DNA of 64,000 nucleotides from Opitutaceae bacterium TAV5 (GCA_000242935.3 CP007053.1:1550001-1614000); one strand, 5' to 3'; shown: positions 9,265-18,890, counted from the first letter of the stretch. Translations and numbers: made by a program. Notes: generated from the sequence alone by a model not told the origin.

Positions 9265-11022
9265 CTACCCGCGGTCACTCTCCACCAGCGTTTCCTGCCC
9301 GCGCAGCAGGTCGTGCAGCGTGAAAATGCCGACCAGCTTGCGATGCTCCTCCACGCCGATGCAGAGGAAATTGGACGGTGAATCGATGATCCGGATCTGC
9401 GCGTTGCCCAGGGGCAGCGACGCCTCCGCCCACACCGCCGGCTCCAGTTTCGGCGGCTGTTTCGTCGCCAGCGCCAGCATCGCCTCCGGCCGCGTCAGCA
9501 ATCCCGTAATCGTCCCGTCCGCGCCCTGCACGGGGAAACAGTTGAACCGGTAGTTTTCCAGCGCCGTTTTCAGTCCCGCCTCCGACAGGTCCGAGACGAC
9601 CACCGGCCGGAAATTCGCCAGCTCGCCCACCGGCATTTCACGCCATTTCCGGTAATCGCGCGGCGGCAACACACGATGCGGGTCCTCGCCATCCTGACGC
9701 ATCATGCACTCGTACATGCCTTCCTTTTCCAGCCGGCGGCTGACCACCTGGCTCACCAGCGCCGCCACCAGCAGAAACGGCACCATCACAAACTGGTGCG
9801 TCACTTCGAAAATCAGGAGGATCGCCGTCACCGGCGTGCGGATCACCGACACGAATCCCGCACACATGCCCGCCATCGCCAGCATCGCCTTGTCCGAACC
9901 GGTCAACGGCAGGAAAAGGCCCGCCCCCGCCGCCACTGCCGCGCCGAACATGCCGCCGATAAAAAAGCTCGGAGCGAAGATCCCGCCACACCCGCCCGAA
10001 CCCACCGCCAGGAACGACGCCACCAGCTTCGCCACCGCCAGCACGAGCGCCGCGTGCCACACAAAATCGCCCGAAATCGCCGACGTCACCGCGTCGTAGC
10101 CGATGCCGAAAATCCCCGTGCTCCCCGTCCACCAGAAGGCCAGCACGCCCAGCACCCATGTGCCCAGCGCCCCGGCCGTCGGCGTCAGCCAGCGCGGCAA
10201 CCACGTCAGCCCCCGCATCCGTCCGCGCGTCGCCAGCGCGCCTTTCTGGAACGCCGCCCCGCCCGCGCCCGCCAGCGCCGCCACCACCGGGCAGAGCAAC
10301 ACGCCCCACCACGACGGATCGTCGAGCGCGCCCGCCTGGAATGCCGGTTGCGGGCCGATCAACGCGTGCGCCACCAGCGCCCCGGCCACCGCCGCCAGCA
10401 GCACGCCGCCGATCAGCCGGCTCGAAAGCTCCCCGATGATCTCCTCGAGCACGAACGCGATGGCCGCCAGTGGAGCGTTGAACACCGCCGCGATCGCCGC
10501 CGCCACCCCGCTCGCGCAAAACAGCCGCCGCTTCTGCTTCGGCACGCCCAGCGCGCCCGCTCCGGCGGACATCGCCGCCGCGCCCACCTGCACCACCGGC
10601 CCTTCCGGCCCCAGGCTCACGCCGCCGCCGAGCGTGATTGCGGACGCCAGAAATTTCACCACGCCGGTCCGCAGACGGATGTAACCGAAATCTTTCCAGA
10701 ACGAGAGTTTTGTCGGCAACACCCCGCCACCGGCCGCCTCCGGCGCAAACCCTTTGATCAGAAACGTGGCGAGCAAACTCGCCCCCACGACCGCCGCGAA
10801 CGACCCGGCAAGGAACACCCCGATCCCGTGCTCCGCCAACCTGCCGATCGTGAAGTGGTGGATGCGTTCGACGACGGCGTGAAACCCCACCGCGATGACA
10901 CCCACCCCCGTTCCGAGCACGCCGACCAGGATCACCTCGCGCCCGCTCTTCGGCACCCGGTTCCAGCGCCGGAGCAGCGGGGCAAAAGGACGGCGGGCAA
11001 AAGAAACGGGACGTGTTGTCAT
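9265..11022 (-). CDS. ClC-type chloride channel/transporter with CBS pair
   Basis: The 585-aa product has the ClC membrane core (residues about 25-440) followed by a CBS-domain region (about 460-580). Visible signatures include GGVSLGPEGPVVQVG, the region normally written GREGP, here with Pro in place of the basic residue, and GGCGGIFAPSFFIGG, which matches GxFxP. A Glu in GPEGP corresponds to the gating glutamate. It moves chloride, or exchanges chloride and protons, across the inner membrane; channel or exchanger mode cannot be decided here. The CBS pair suggests control by adenine nucleotides. Confidence 0.88.
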   Translation of the reverse strand: MTTRPVSFARRPFAPLLRRWNRVPKSGREVILVGVLGTGVGVIAVGFHAVVERIHHFTIGRLAEHGIGVFLAGSFAAVVGASLLATFLIKGFAPEAAGGGVLPTKLSFWKDFGYIRLRTGVVKFLASAITLGGGVSLGPEGPVVQVGAAAMSAGAGALGVPKQKRRLFCASGVAAAIAAVFNAPLAAIAFVLEEIIGELSSRLIGGVLLAAVAGALVAHALIGPQPAFQAGALDDPSWWGVLLCPVVAALAGAGGAAFQKGALATRGRMRGLTWLPRWLTPTAGALGTWVLGVLAFWWTGSTGIFGIGYDAVTSAISGDFVWHAALVLAVAKLVASFLAVGSGGCGGIFAPSFFIGGMFGAAVAAGAGLFLPLTGSDKAMLAMAGMCAGFVSVIRTPVTAILLIFEVTHQFVMVPFLLVAALVSQVVSRRLEKEGMYECMMRQDGEDPHRVLPPRDYRKWREMPVGELANFRPVVVSDLSEAGLKTALENYRFNCFPVQGADGTITGLLTRPEAMLALATKQPPKLEPAVWAEASLPLGNAQIRIIDSPSNFLCIGVEEHRKLVGIFTLHDLLRGQETLVESDRG

Positions 11023-11215
11023 GAATCAAGCGATACGATGGCGAAAATCCGGTCGAAAAAGAGAAAAGCGGCCGAAGAAACCGGCCGCCAAGGCCGGGAA
11101 GCATCACCCGATCCCCGGCCCCGATGCAAGGCGAACGCTCGGCCGCCAGCGCGCAGCGAGCGGTCATCTGGCAGGGCCTCACCTCTCGGGAGCCCGCACA
11201 GGCCGGCGCGGCCAG

Positions 11216-11264
11216 CCCGTTTCGTTAAAAAAAGTGGCTGTTTTGTGCATTCCTCGTTGGAGCG
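11216..11264 (+). promoter_or_regulatory. Conserved 49-nt upstream block, copy 1 (ilvA)
   Basis: This block matches 18956-19004 at 41 of 49 positions without gaps. It begins CCCGTT and ends TTGGAGCG, with a GTTAAAAA run and GTGCATTCC in between. It ends 53 nt before the ilvA start. Its presence in front of two unrelated genes suggests a shared promoter or binding site. The rest of the 295-bp gap between the ClC and ilvA genes shows nothing else clear. Confidence 0.5.
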
Positions 11265-11317
11265 TCGTGGCGCGGTCCATGGATATCCCGCGCGGGATCT
11301 GTTTCCGCAGCAGCGCC

Positions 11318-12841
11318 ATGATCGACTACCTTCAGAAAGCCCTCACCGCGCGCGTCTATGACGTCGCCATCGAGAGCCCCCTCGAAAAGGCCGCGCGTCT
11401 TTCGGCGCGGCTCGACAACACGCTCCTGCTCAAACGCGAGGATTTGCAGAGCGTGTTCTCCTTCAAGCTGCGCGGCGCCTACAACAAGATGGCGCAACTG
11501 CCGCCCGAGGCGCTGGCCCGCGGCGTGGTCTGCGCCTCGGCGGGCAACCACGCCCAGGGCGTCGCCCTCGCCGCGAAACGGCTCGGCACGCGCGCCGTGG
11601 TCGTCATGCCGCTCACGACGCCCCAGGTGAAGGTGCAGGCCGTGAAGGCCCGCGGCGGCGAGGTCGTGTTGTATGGCGACGCGTTCGACGACGCGCAGGC
11701 GCACGCCCGCGAACTGGAACGGCGAGAAGGCCTGACGTTCGTGCACCCGTTCGACGATCCCGACGTGATCGCGGGCCAGGGCACGATCGGGCTGGAGATT
11801 CTGCGCCAGCACCAGGGGCCGCTGCACGCGGTGTTCATCGCCATCGGCGGCGGCGGGCTCGCGGCGGGCGTCGCGGCCTGCCTCAAGCGCGTGCGGCCCG
11901 AGGTAAAAATCATCGGCGTGGAACCGGTGGACGCCGCCTCCATGCACCGTTCGCTCCAGGAGGGCCGGCGCGTGAAACTGGATTACGCGGGGCTTTTTGC
12001 CGACGGCGTGGCGGTGCGCGAAGTGGGCGAGGAGACCTTCCGCCTCTGCCGCGAATACCTCGACGAGGTGATTCTGGTGAACACCGACGCGATCTGCGCC
12101 GCGACGAAGGACGTGTTCGATGACACGCGTGCGGTGCTCGAACCCGCCGGGGCGGTGGCCGTCGCCGGCGCGAAGGCCTGGGTGGAACGCGAACGGATAA
12201 CGGGGCAGACACTCGTCGCGATCGCCTGCGGAGCCAACGTCAACTTCGACCGGCTGCAGTTCATCGCAGAGCGCGCCAATGTCGGCGAACACCGCGAGGC
12301 CGTGCTCGCCGTGACCATTCCCGAGGGCCCCGGCAGCCTGAAGGAGTTCTGCGTGCTGGTGGGCCGCCGCAGCCTGACCGAGCTGGCCTACCGCATTGCG
12401 GGCACGCAGCGGGCGCACCTCTTTGTCGGCATCCAGGTGCAGGGCCGCGGCGAGGGCGCGAGGTTCGCGGAGTATTTCAACCGGCAGGGCTTCGGCGCGC
12501 TGGACCTCACCGACAACGAGGCGGCCAGGCTCCACCTGCGGCACCTGGTCGGCGGGCGCTCGCCGCTGGCGGAAAACGAGGTGCTCTACCGCTTCGAATT
12601 TCCCGAGCGGCCGGGCGCGTTGATGCAGTTCCTCGATTCGCTGCCGCCCCGGTGGAACGTCAGCCTTTTCCACTACCGCAACCACGGCGCGGACTACGGC
12701 CATGCGCTGGTCGGCCTGCAGGTGACGGATGCGGACAAGCCCGCGCTGGAGTCCTGCCTGAAGACGCTCGGCTATCCGTATCGGGACGAGTCCGACAACC
12801 CGGCCTGCAAACTTTTCCTGCGCCATGCCGACGCCCGCTGA
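11318..12841 (+). CDS. ilvA: Threonine ammonia-lyase, biosynthetic (IlvA)
   Basis: The 507-aa protein has the size of biosynthetic threonine deaminase. The PLP lysine is K50 in the motif FSFKLRG, preceded by LKRED, and the glycine-rich phosphate loop is GGGGLAAG. Residues about 335-500 form two ACT-like regulatory modules, as in isoleucine-sensitive IlvA. It converts threonine to 2-oxobutanoate, the first step toward isoleucine, in the cytoplasm. The reading frame is open upstream to 10895, but only the ATG at 11318 gives the family's normal N-terminus. The gene stands alone; a conserved 49-nt block lies upstream. Confidence 0.93.
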   Translation: MIDYLQKALTARVYDVAIESPLEKAARLSARLDNTLLLKREDLQSVFSFKLRGAYNKMAQLPPEALARGVVCASAGNHAQGVALAAKRLGTRAVVVMPLTTPQVKVQAVKARGGEVVLYGDAFDDAQAHARELERREGLTFVHPFDDPDVIAGQGTIGLEILRQHQGPLHAVFIAIGGGGLAAGVAACLKRVRPEVKIIGVEPVDAASMHRSLQEGRRVKLDYAGLFADGVAVREVGEETFRLCREYLDEVILVNTDAICAATKDVFDDTRAVLEPAGAVAVAGAKAWVERERITGQTLVAIACGANVNFDRLQFIAERANVGEHREAVLAVTIPEGPGSLKEFCVLVGRRSLTELAYRIAGTQRAHLFVGIQVQGRGEGARFAEYFNRQGFGALDLTDNEAARLHLRHLVGGRSPLAENEVLYRFEFPERPGALMQFLDSLPPRWNVSLFHYRNHGADYGHALVGLQVTDADKPALESCLKTLGYPYRDESDNPACKLFLRHADAR

Positions 12842-12851
12842 ACCGCGCCGC

Positions 12852-14573
12852 TCAGTGCTCGAAGCCCAGCTTCAGCCACTGCATCCCGCCCTGCCGGCCG
12901 CTGGTGAACCTGTCCGCCATGCGGCCGATGATCCGCAGCGAGAGATCGGCGGGCAGTTCGCCGCCCTCCGGCAGATCCGGCCCGGCGGCACCAGGCCCGG
13001 CGTCGGCCTTCTCCAAAGCCCGGCCGGCGTAGCGGATGGTCGCGTCGATGTGAAACTCGTCGAACGCGAGTTCGATCTCCGCCTCCCGCCCCGGCTCGAC
13101 CACCTCGCCCGCGGTTTCGGCAAACTCCGCCAGCGCCAGCGTCACCCGCTGCATCACGTCGCGCCGGGCCGCCCACGCCCCGCCCTGTGCCTGGCAAAAC
13201 GCGTGCACGCGATCCACCGCGCCGTCGCCGGGTGCCAGGGTCAGTTGCGCCCGCATCCGCGTGCCGATCCGGAAAAAGAAATTGAGCAGGATGGCCACGA
13301 GCAGCGCCTCCGCCAGCGACGAGGCGGCCAGCGGAGCCAGCAGCGGCAGGTGGTTGAAAAAATCCGGGAAGATGTCGCGGCTGAGGCCGAAAATCAGCCC
13401 CAGGCCGACGACCAGCACCTTCCGGTTGTCCAGCAGCCGCGAGAGGATGATCTGCAGGCCGTTGATCAGAATGAAGCACGAGGAAAACAGCAGGATCGCA
13501 CCCGAGACCGGCATGGGGATCGACGTGGACAGCGCGATCGCGCCGGGGAAGAACGCCAGCACGATGAAGATGATCCCGACCGCAAGGCCCACGCGGCGCG
13601 CCTTCACCCCGGTCGCGACCGAGATCCCGATGCTGCCGGAGAACGGGCTCAGCCCCATCGTGCCGAGCCCGCCGGCGATCATGTTGCCCAGACCGTCGGC
13701 CAGCAGCCCGCGCTTGAGCGAGACCATGTCGGGACGCTGCCAGCCGGGGTCGTTGATTTTCTGGCAGGTGGTGAGGTCGCCCACCGTGCGCAGGCTCGAG
13801 GCCAGCGCCGTCACCGCGAATTCGAAGGCCAGCCCGGCGTCGAACTGCGGCAGCGCCAGCGGCGGCCGCGGCAGCCCGAGCACGCCGTGACGGAAACCCT
13901 CGCGCAACGCCTCCGGATCGATCTCGCCCAGCCACGCCGCCGCCGCCCAGGCCACGACCAGCACGATCAGCACCGCATAAATGCGCAGCGGACGCGGCCC
14001 CCAGATGTTCACGAAAAAGATGCCCGCCAGCGAGCAAAGCCCGATCACCGTGCCGACCGTCATCGCCGGCCCGGCCCCGGCACTGGTCTCCGGCAGGCCG
14101 AACATCAGGCGGAAACCCAGTATGCCCAGCACCACGCCGATCATGGTCACGGCCAGCCCCGCGATCTCCGTCGGCAACCAGGGCCGCAGCCGGCCCAGCA
14201 CGCGCGACAGCAGGACCTCGCACGCCCCGGCGAAGATCATCATGCCGGCGACCAGCGGCAGGCCGCCCCGCTCGGCCGCGTGGAAACACGGCGGCAGATA
14301 CGCCGCCGTGAAGATCGCCGGCGCCAGAAACCCGGAACCGAGCCCGCCGCGCCAGCGTCCGCACTGGAGCAGGCTGGCGATGCCCAGCGCCAGCATGGAG
14401 CCGGCGAGCATGGCGTTCATCGTGGCCTGGTCGGCCCGGGCGTGCCGGGCGACGAGCACCGGCAGCACCAGCCCGGGCGGGGCGATCGCGGCCAGATGCT
14501 GGATCGCGGTGAAAAACGTGACGCCGAACGGAGGTCGGTCATCGACGCCAAACTGCTCGGTCGTCGGACGCAT
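12852..14573 (-). CDS. NCS2 nucleobase permease fused to degenerate RsbW-like domain
   Basis: Residues about 15-430 are an NCS2 (uracil/xanthine) permease core with roughly 12-14 membrane segments and motifs such as QHLAAIAPP and a Q/N-rich loop near TCQKINDP. Residues about 440-573 resemble an anti-sigma-factor kinase of the GHKL fold, as in RsbW or SpoIIAB: an N-box-like helix (VTLALAEFAETAGEVV), a central strand pair, and the usual C-terminal ending (LRIIGRMADRF...GGMQWLKLGFEH). The N-box asparagine and the D-x-G-x-G box are not visible, so ATP binding is doubtful. The gene diverges from the ABC/partner-switching array at 14778 across 204 bp, which suggests joint control. The transported base is not known. 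Confidence 0.8.
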   Translation of the reverse strand: MRPTTEQFGVDDRPPFGVTFFTAIQHLAAIAPPGLVLPVLVARHARADQATMNAMLAGSMLALGIASLLQCGRWRGGLGSGFLAPAIFTAAYLPPCFHAAERGGLPLVAGMMIFAGACEVLLSRVLGRLRPWLPTEIAGLAVTMIGVVLGILGFRLMFGLPETSAGAGPAMTVGTVIGLCSLAGIFFVNIWGPRPLRIYAVLIVLVVAWAAAAWLGEIDPEALREGFRHGVLGLPRPPLALPQFDAGLAFEFAVTALASSLRTVGDLTTCQKINDPGWQRPDMVSLKRGLLADGLGNMIAGGLGTMGLSPFSGSIGISVATGVKARRVGLAVGIIFIVLAFFPGAIALSTSIPMPVSGAILLFSSCFILINGLQIILSRLLDNRKVLVVGLGLIFGLSRDIFPDFFNHLPLLAPLAASSLAEALLVAILLNFFFRIGTRMRAQLTLAPGDGAVDRVHAFCQAQGGAWAARRDVMQRVTLALAEFAETAGEVVEPGREAEIELAFDEFHIDATIRYAGRALEKADAGPGAAGPDLPEGGELPADLSLRIIGRMADRFTSGRQGGMQWLKLGFEH

Positions 14574-14777
14574 GGCAGAGACGACTGAGTGAACGCAAAA
14601 ATGAAGTCACGATAAAACCGGCATGACCCCTGCAACCTTCACCCGCAGGCGCTCCATCAGGCGCGACGGACCGGCCAAACCCGTTGTTGCGCAGACGCCC
14701 CTTTCTTGTCATCGCGGATACCGTCTTCCCCTGGCGGATACGCGCACGACCACGCCTCGACTCCTCTTCACCACCCG

Positions 14778-15818
14778 ATGCTGGCCATCCTGAAACGCCT
14801 CTCACTCGCCCTTCTGCTCATCGCAGGCTCCGCCGCGCTGCTGCTGTTCTCGGATCTCGATTCGCGCAAGCAGCCCGCCGGTTCACCTTCGGCCGGCCCG
14901 GACAACGCCGCGACTCCCGCCGGCAAAAAGTGGAAAATCGCCGTCATCTTTTACAACGAGACCCCCTCCGTCGAACAGGTGCTCGAGGGCATGGCCGCCG
15001 CCTGGAAGCGCAGTCCGCTCCTCGCCGGTCGCGATTACGATCTCAGGCAGAGCAGCGCGCAGGGCGACATGGCCACGCTCAACACCCTGATCGACGCCGC
15101 GCTCACCGACGGCGCCGACCTGGTCGTGCCGATCACCACACCCGCCCTCCAGGCCGCCGTCCAGCGCGTCCGGCGCATCCCCATCGTGTTTTCCCTCGTG
15201 GCCAGCCCGGCGGCCGCGGGGGCCGGCGCCAGCGACACCGATCACCTGCCCAACCTCACCGGCGTCGCCGTGCCCGCGCCGTGCGACGAAGCCCTCGGAC
15301 TCATCCGGAAACACTTCCCCGGCTTCCGGCGGATCGGCAGCATTTATTGTCCCGCCGAAGCCAACTCCGTCGCGATGAAAGAAAGCCTCGAGGAGGCGTG
15401 CCGCCGGCACGGCTTCGCGCTCGAACTCGTGGCGGCCAACACCGCCAACGATCTCCCCGACGCCGCGCTCGCGCTCGTCTCGCGTCCCGTCGATGCCGTG
15501 CTCCAGATCCCCGACAATCTTTCCTCCTCCGGCTTTGCCGCGATCACACGCGCCGCGCGCCAGGCGCGCAAACCGCTGCTCAGCCTGGACAACGCGGCCA
15601 TTCCGCTCGGCGCCGCCTTCACGTTCGGCCGCGACCAGCGCGATGCCGGTGCGGCCACCGTCGCGCTGATCGAGCGCGTGATCCGGGGCGAAGACCCGGC
15701 GCGCATCCCCATCCATCCGGCGAAAATCACCACCTCCGCCAGCCCCGCCAACGCCGCCGCCGTCGGCCTGACCCTGCCGCCCGGGTTGCTCGCCGAGACC
15801 GGCCAGATCCTGAAATAA
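14778..15818 (+). CDS. ABC transporter substrate-binding protein (DUF534/TrpX-like)
   Basis: The 346-aa product has an N-terminal membrane or signal segment (RLSLALLLIAGSAALLLF) and two Rossmann-like lobes of the ABC_sub_bind (PF04392) type, seen in KIAVIFYNETPSVEQVLEGM, VVPITTPALQA and RIGSIYCPAEANSVAM. Members include the TrpX component of tryptophan-type importers; the ligand here is unknown. The ATG at 14778 is chosen because it gives a normal signal segment; an earlier in-frame ATG at 14706 does not. It is the first gene of the array and is followed after 31 bp by a STAS protein. Confidence 0.82.
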   Translation: MLAILKRLSLALLLIAGSAALLLFSDLDSRKQPAGSPSAGPDNAATPAGKKWKIAVIFYNETPSVEQVLEGMAAAWKRSPLLAGRDYDLRQSSAQGDMATLNTLIDAALTDGADLVVPITTPALQAAVQRVRRIPIVFSLVASPAAAGAGASDTDHLPNLTGVAVPAPCDEALGLIRKHFPGFRRIGSIYCPAEANSVAMKESLEEACRRHGFALELVAANTANDLPDAALALVSRPVDAVLQIPDNLSSSGFAAITRAARQARKPLLSLDNAAIPLGAAFTFGRDQRDAGAATVALIERVIRGEDPARIPIHPAKITTSASPANAAAVGLTLPPGLLAETGQILK

Positions 15819-15849
15819 TCCCGACGCAACCCGCCACACGCCTCCACCG

Positions 15850-17085
15850 ATGGACATCTCCCGCCACAAAACCGGCAACCGGCTCACCCTCCGACTCGTC
15901 GGCCGGCTCGACGCCAACTGGTGCAACCACGTCCAGGATGCCCTCGCCGCCGCCGTGCGCGACGGCGAGCACCACCTCTTCCTCGACATGGCCGGCGTCG
16001 GCTACATCAGCTCCGCCGGCCTGCGCGTGCTGCTCTCGTTCTACAAACAACTGCGCGCCATCAACGGCCGGTTCGGCGTCGTACGCAGCTCGCCGGCCAC
16101 GCGCTCCGTCATCGAACTCGCCGGGCTCGACCTGCTCTTCGCCGCCGATCCCGAAGCGACCCCCGCGGACGGTGAAACGGGCTCCGCGCACGCCTCCGCC
16201 AGCGCCCGCTACGAACTCTTCCGCCAGGAGACGCTTCCCGCCGCCATGCGCCTCGCCCTCGTCGGCGACGCCGGCGTGCTGCACCACGGCGCCGACCCGG
16301 CGCGCGTGCTGCCGGCCGGGTTCGGCGCCCACGCCTTCGCGCTCGGCGTCGGCGCGCTCGGGACCACCTGGGCCGACTGCGCGCCCCGCTTCGGCGAGTT
16401 CCTCGCCGTGGCCGGCGTGGCCGCGTTCCAGCCCTCCGACGACTCCAGCCGGCCCGACTTCGCCGTGAGCCAGGGCGCCTTCGTGCCCGAAGGCCGGCTG
16501 CTCGCCGGACTGTCCGGCGAAGGCGCGTTCCCGCTGCTCGCCCGCTTCGAGGCCACCGCCGGGGCGCGCACGGTCGGGCTCGCCGAACTGGCGGGCGCCG
16601 CGCTCGAACTCGCCGCCGCGCCCGCCGCGGCATTCGTCGCCCTCGCCGAAACCGCCGGCCTCGTCGGCGCCGCGCTGCGCCGGTCGCCCGCGCCCCCGGA
16701 TGCCGGGGAGCGCTTCGCGTTTCCGCAAATCCGCGACTGGCTCTCGTTCACCAGCGAACGCGCGTTCCGCGACTCGACGTCGCTCCTCGTCGGCGTCGTC
16801 GCCCGGCCCGGCACGCCGCTCGACCCGCTGCTGCGCCCGCTCGGCCGCGACTCCGGGCTCCACGCGCATGTGCACGCCGCGGCGTTTCCCTACCGCCCGC
16901 TGCGCAAAGGCCGCATCGAACAAAAAGCCGCCGTGACCGAACTCTTCGACGGCCACGCCCTCCAGGCCGTGCTCCACCTCCTCGCCGACCCCCGCGAATT
17001 CAACGGTGCCGGCGAAAGCGCCTTTTACCGCGGCGCGCTCTGGATCGCGCCGGTCCAATCGCAAATCACAAATCCGGAATCGTAA
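15850..17085 (+). CDS. STAS-domain protein fused to an unrecognised ~300-aa domain
   Basis: Residues 1-105 are a STAS domain of the anti-sigma antagonist type with the phosphorylation-site pattern YISSAGLRV (serines 54-55). Residues about 115-411 are rich in Ala, Gly, Leu and Phe and match no family that I recognise. The gene lies between the ABC binding protein and permease genes, ending 5 bp before the permease start. The place suggests that this protein couples the transporter or its ligand to the partner-switching proteins further along. That role is inference. Confidence 0.7.
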   Translation: MDISRHKTGNRLTLRLVGRLDANWCNHVQDALAAAVRDGEHHLFLDMAGVGYISSAGLRVLLSFYKQLRAINGRFGVVRSSPATRSVIELAGLDLLFAADPEATPADGETGSAHASASARYELFRQETLPAAMRLALVGDAGVLHHGADPARVLPAGFGAHAFALGVGALGTTWADCAPRFGEFLAVAGVAAFQPSDDSSRPDFAVSQGAFVPEGRLLAGLSGEGAFPLLARFEATAGARTVGLAELAGAALELAAAPAAAFVALAETAGLVGAALRRSPAPPDAGERFAFPQIRDWLSFTSERAFRDSTSLLVGVVARPGTPLDPLLRPLGRDSGLHAHVHAAAFPYRPLRKGRIEQKAAVTELFDGHALQAVLHLLADPREFNGAGESAFYRGALWIAPVQSQITNPES

Positions 17086-17090
17086 ATTCG

Positions 17091-18023
17091 ATGACTCTCC
17101 TCCTCGGCGCTCTCACCATCGGCCTGATCCTTTCGCTGCTCGCACTGGGCGTGCTCGTGTCGTTCCGCGTCTTCTCCATCCCCGACATCACCACCGACGG
17201 CTCGATCACCTTCGGCGCCGCCATCGCCGCGACGCTGCTCGTCCACGGCGTCAACCCCGTCCTGGCCACCCTCGCCGGTGCGGCGGGTGGCGCGCTCGCT
17301 GGCGCGATCACCGGCCTGATCCACACGAAATTCGGCATCAATTCCCTGCTTGCGGGCATCCTCGTGATGACCGCCCTCTACTCGGTCAACCTCCACGTGA
17401 TGGGCCGCAGCAACGTGCCGCTCATGCAGGCGCACACCTTCGCCAGCTACAGCGAGGCGCTGGGCGCGACGCTCTTCCGCGGCCCGACGATCAACGTCCT
17501 CGGCTGGCCGGTGAACTCGGCCGACGCCGCCATGCTGCTCCTCGCGCTTGGCGGCGCGGTGCTCGGCGGCGCGGCGCTCTTCGCGTTCTTCCGCACCCAC
17601 ATCGGCACCGCCATGCGCGCCACCGGCGACAACCCGCAGATGATCCGCGCGCTCGGCGCCAACGTCGAAGGCTACATCATCCTCGGCCTCGCGCTCTCCA
17701 ACGGCCTCGTCGCCCTCGCCGGCGCCCTCCTCGCGCAGTATCAGGGTTTCGCCGACGCGCAGATGGGCATCGGCATGATCGTGTGGGGCCTCGCCAGCGT
17801 GATCATCGGCGAGGCGCTCACCGGCACGCGCAGCCTCGGCCTCACCATCGCCGGCACGATCATGGGTTCGGTCCTCTTCCGCCTGCTCGTCGCGGTCGCC
17901 CTGCGCTGGGGCCTCAACCCCAACGACCTCAAGCTCATCACCGCCCTCTTCGTCTTTGCCGCGCTCGTCCTCCCCGGCCTGCTGAAGAAACTCCGCCGCC
18001 GCACCGTCACCCGCACTGCCTGA
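17091..18023 (+). CDS. ABC transporter permease (TrpY/COG4120-like)
   Basis: The 310-aa protein has about eight to nine membrane segments and resembles the branched-chain-amino-acid type permeases of the COG4120 group, which pair with ABC_sub_bind proteins. A conserved stretch (RVFSIPDITTDGSITFGAAI) near residue 30 is typical. It follows the STAS fusion gene by 5 bp and is followed by the ATPase gene after 5 bp, so translation is probably coupled. Inner membrane import of a small organic molecule is the likely role. Confidence 0.85.
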   Translation: MTLLLGALTIGLILSLLALGVLVSFRVFSIPDITTDGSITFGAAIAATLLVHGVNPVLATLAGAAGGALAGAITGLIHTKFGINSLLAGILVMTALYSVNLHVMGRSNVPLMQAHTFASYSEALGATLFRGPTINVLGWPVNSADAAMLLLALGGAVLGGAALFAFFRTHIGTAMRATGDNPQMIRALGANVEGYIILGLALSNGLVALAGALLAQYQGFADAQMGIGMIVWGLASVIIGEALTGTRSLGLTIAGTIMGSVLFRLLVAVALRWGLNPNDLKLITALFVFAALVLPGLLKKLRRRTVTRTA

Positions 18024-18028
18024 CCGCC

Positions 18029-18841
18029 ATGCTCACGCTCACCGGCCTCCGCAAGACCTTCAACCCCGGCACCGTCAACGAAGTCCGCGCCCTCCGGGGC
18101 GTGGACCTCGCCATCGACGACGGCTCGTTCGTGATCGTCCTCGGCATGAACGGCTCCGGCAAATCCACGCTCCTCAACGCCGTCGCCGGCTCTTTTCCCG
18201 TGGACGAAGGCCGCATCGAACTCGCCGGGCACGACGTCACCCGCTGGCCCGAGCACCGGCGCGCGCGCCTCATCGGCCGCGTCTTCCAAAATCCCTTCAG
18301 CGGCACCGCGCCCGGCATGTCCATCGCCGAGAATTTCGCCCTCGCCTCGGCCCGCGGACACCCGCGCGGGCTCGGCCGGGCGCTTTCGCCGCGCCTGACA
18401 AAACCCCTGCGCGAACGCATCGCCTCGCTCAGGATGGGCCTCGAGGACCGCCTCGACAACGCCATCGGCTCGCTCTCCGGCGGCCAGCGCCAGGCGCTCA
18501 CCCTGCTCATGGCGACCTGGCTCCGCCCGCACCTGCTGCTGCTCGACGAGCACACGGCCGCGCTCGATCCGAAGAGCGCGGACCAGGTCATCACACTCAG
18601 CGACGGGATCGTGCGCCGCGACAAGCTCACCACGCTCATGGTCACGCACTCGATGCAGCAAGCCGTCAGCCTCGGCGACCGCATCATCATGATGCACCGC
18701 GGCCGCGTCCTGCACGACTTCCGCGGGGCCGATAAAAAACGCCTGCGCCCCGAGGATCTGCTCGACCGCTTCGACGAAGTGCGCCGCCGCGAACAGCTCG
18801 ACGATTCCGCCGCCGCCATGCTGCGCGATCTGTATGTCTGA
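18029..18841 (+). CDS. ABC transporter ATP-binding protein (COG1101-like)
   Basis: The 270-aa protein has a Walker A (GMNGSGKST), Q-loop (FQNPF), signature LSGGQRQAL, Walker B (LLLLDEH) and H-loop histidine (THSM). It drives the permease and binding protein encoded just upstream. The start at 18029 lies 5 bp after the permease stop. The combination of these three genes matches TrpXYZ-like importers. Confidence 0.9.
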   Translation: MLTLTGLRKTFNPGTVNEVRALRGVDLAIDDGSFVIVLGMNGSGKSTLLNAVAGSFPVDEGRIELAGHDVTRWPEHRRARLIGRVFQNPFSGTAPGMSIAENFALASARGHPRGLGRALSPRLTKPLRERIASLRMGLEDRLDNAIGSLSGGQRQALTLLMATWLRPHLLLLDEHTAALDPKSADQVITLSDGIVRRDKLTTLMVTHSMQQAVSLGDRIIMMHRGRVLHDFRGADKKRLRPEDLLDRFDEVRRREQLDDSAAAMLRDLYV

Positions 18842-18890
18842 CGCTGCGACCCGCCGCGCCCGCTTCAGGTGAATCAACGGCGCCCGAACC

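Noticed and set aside
9676-11361. Long plus-strand frame opposite the ClC gene
   Set aside because: Its translation is Arg/His/Pro-rich without domains; the opposite frame is a clear ClC protein.
12772-14364. Second minus-strand frame through the NCS2 gene
   Set aside because: It is out of frame with the permease and is Gly/Arg/Ala-rich low-complexity sequence.
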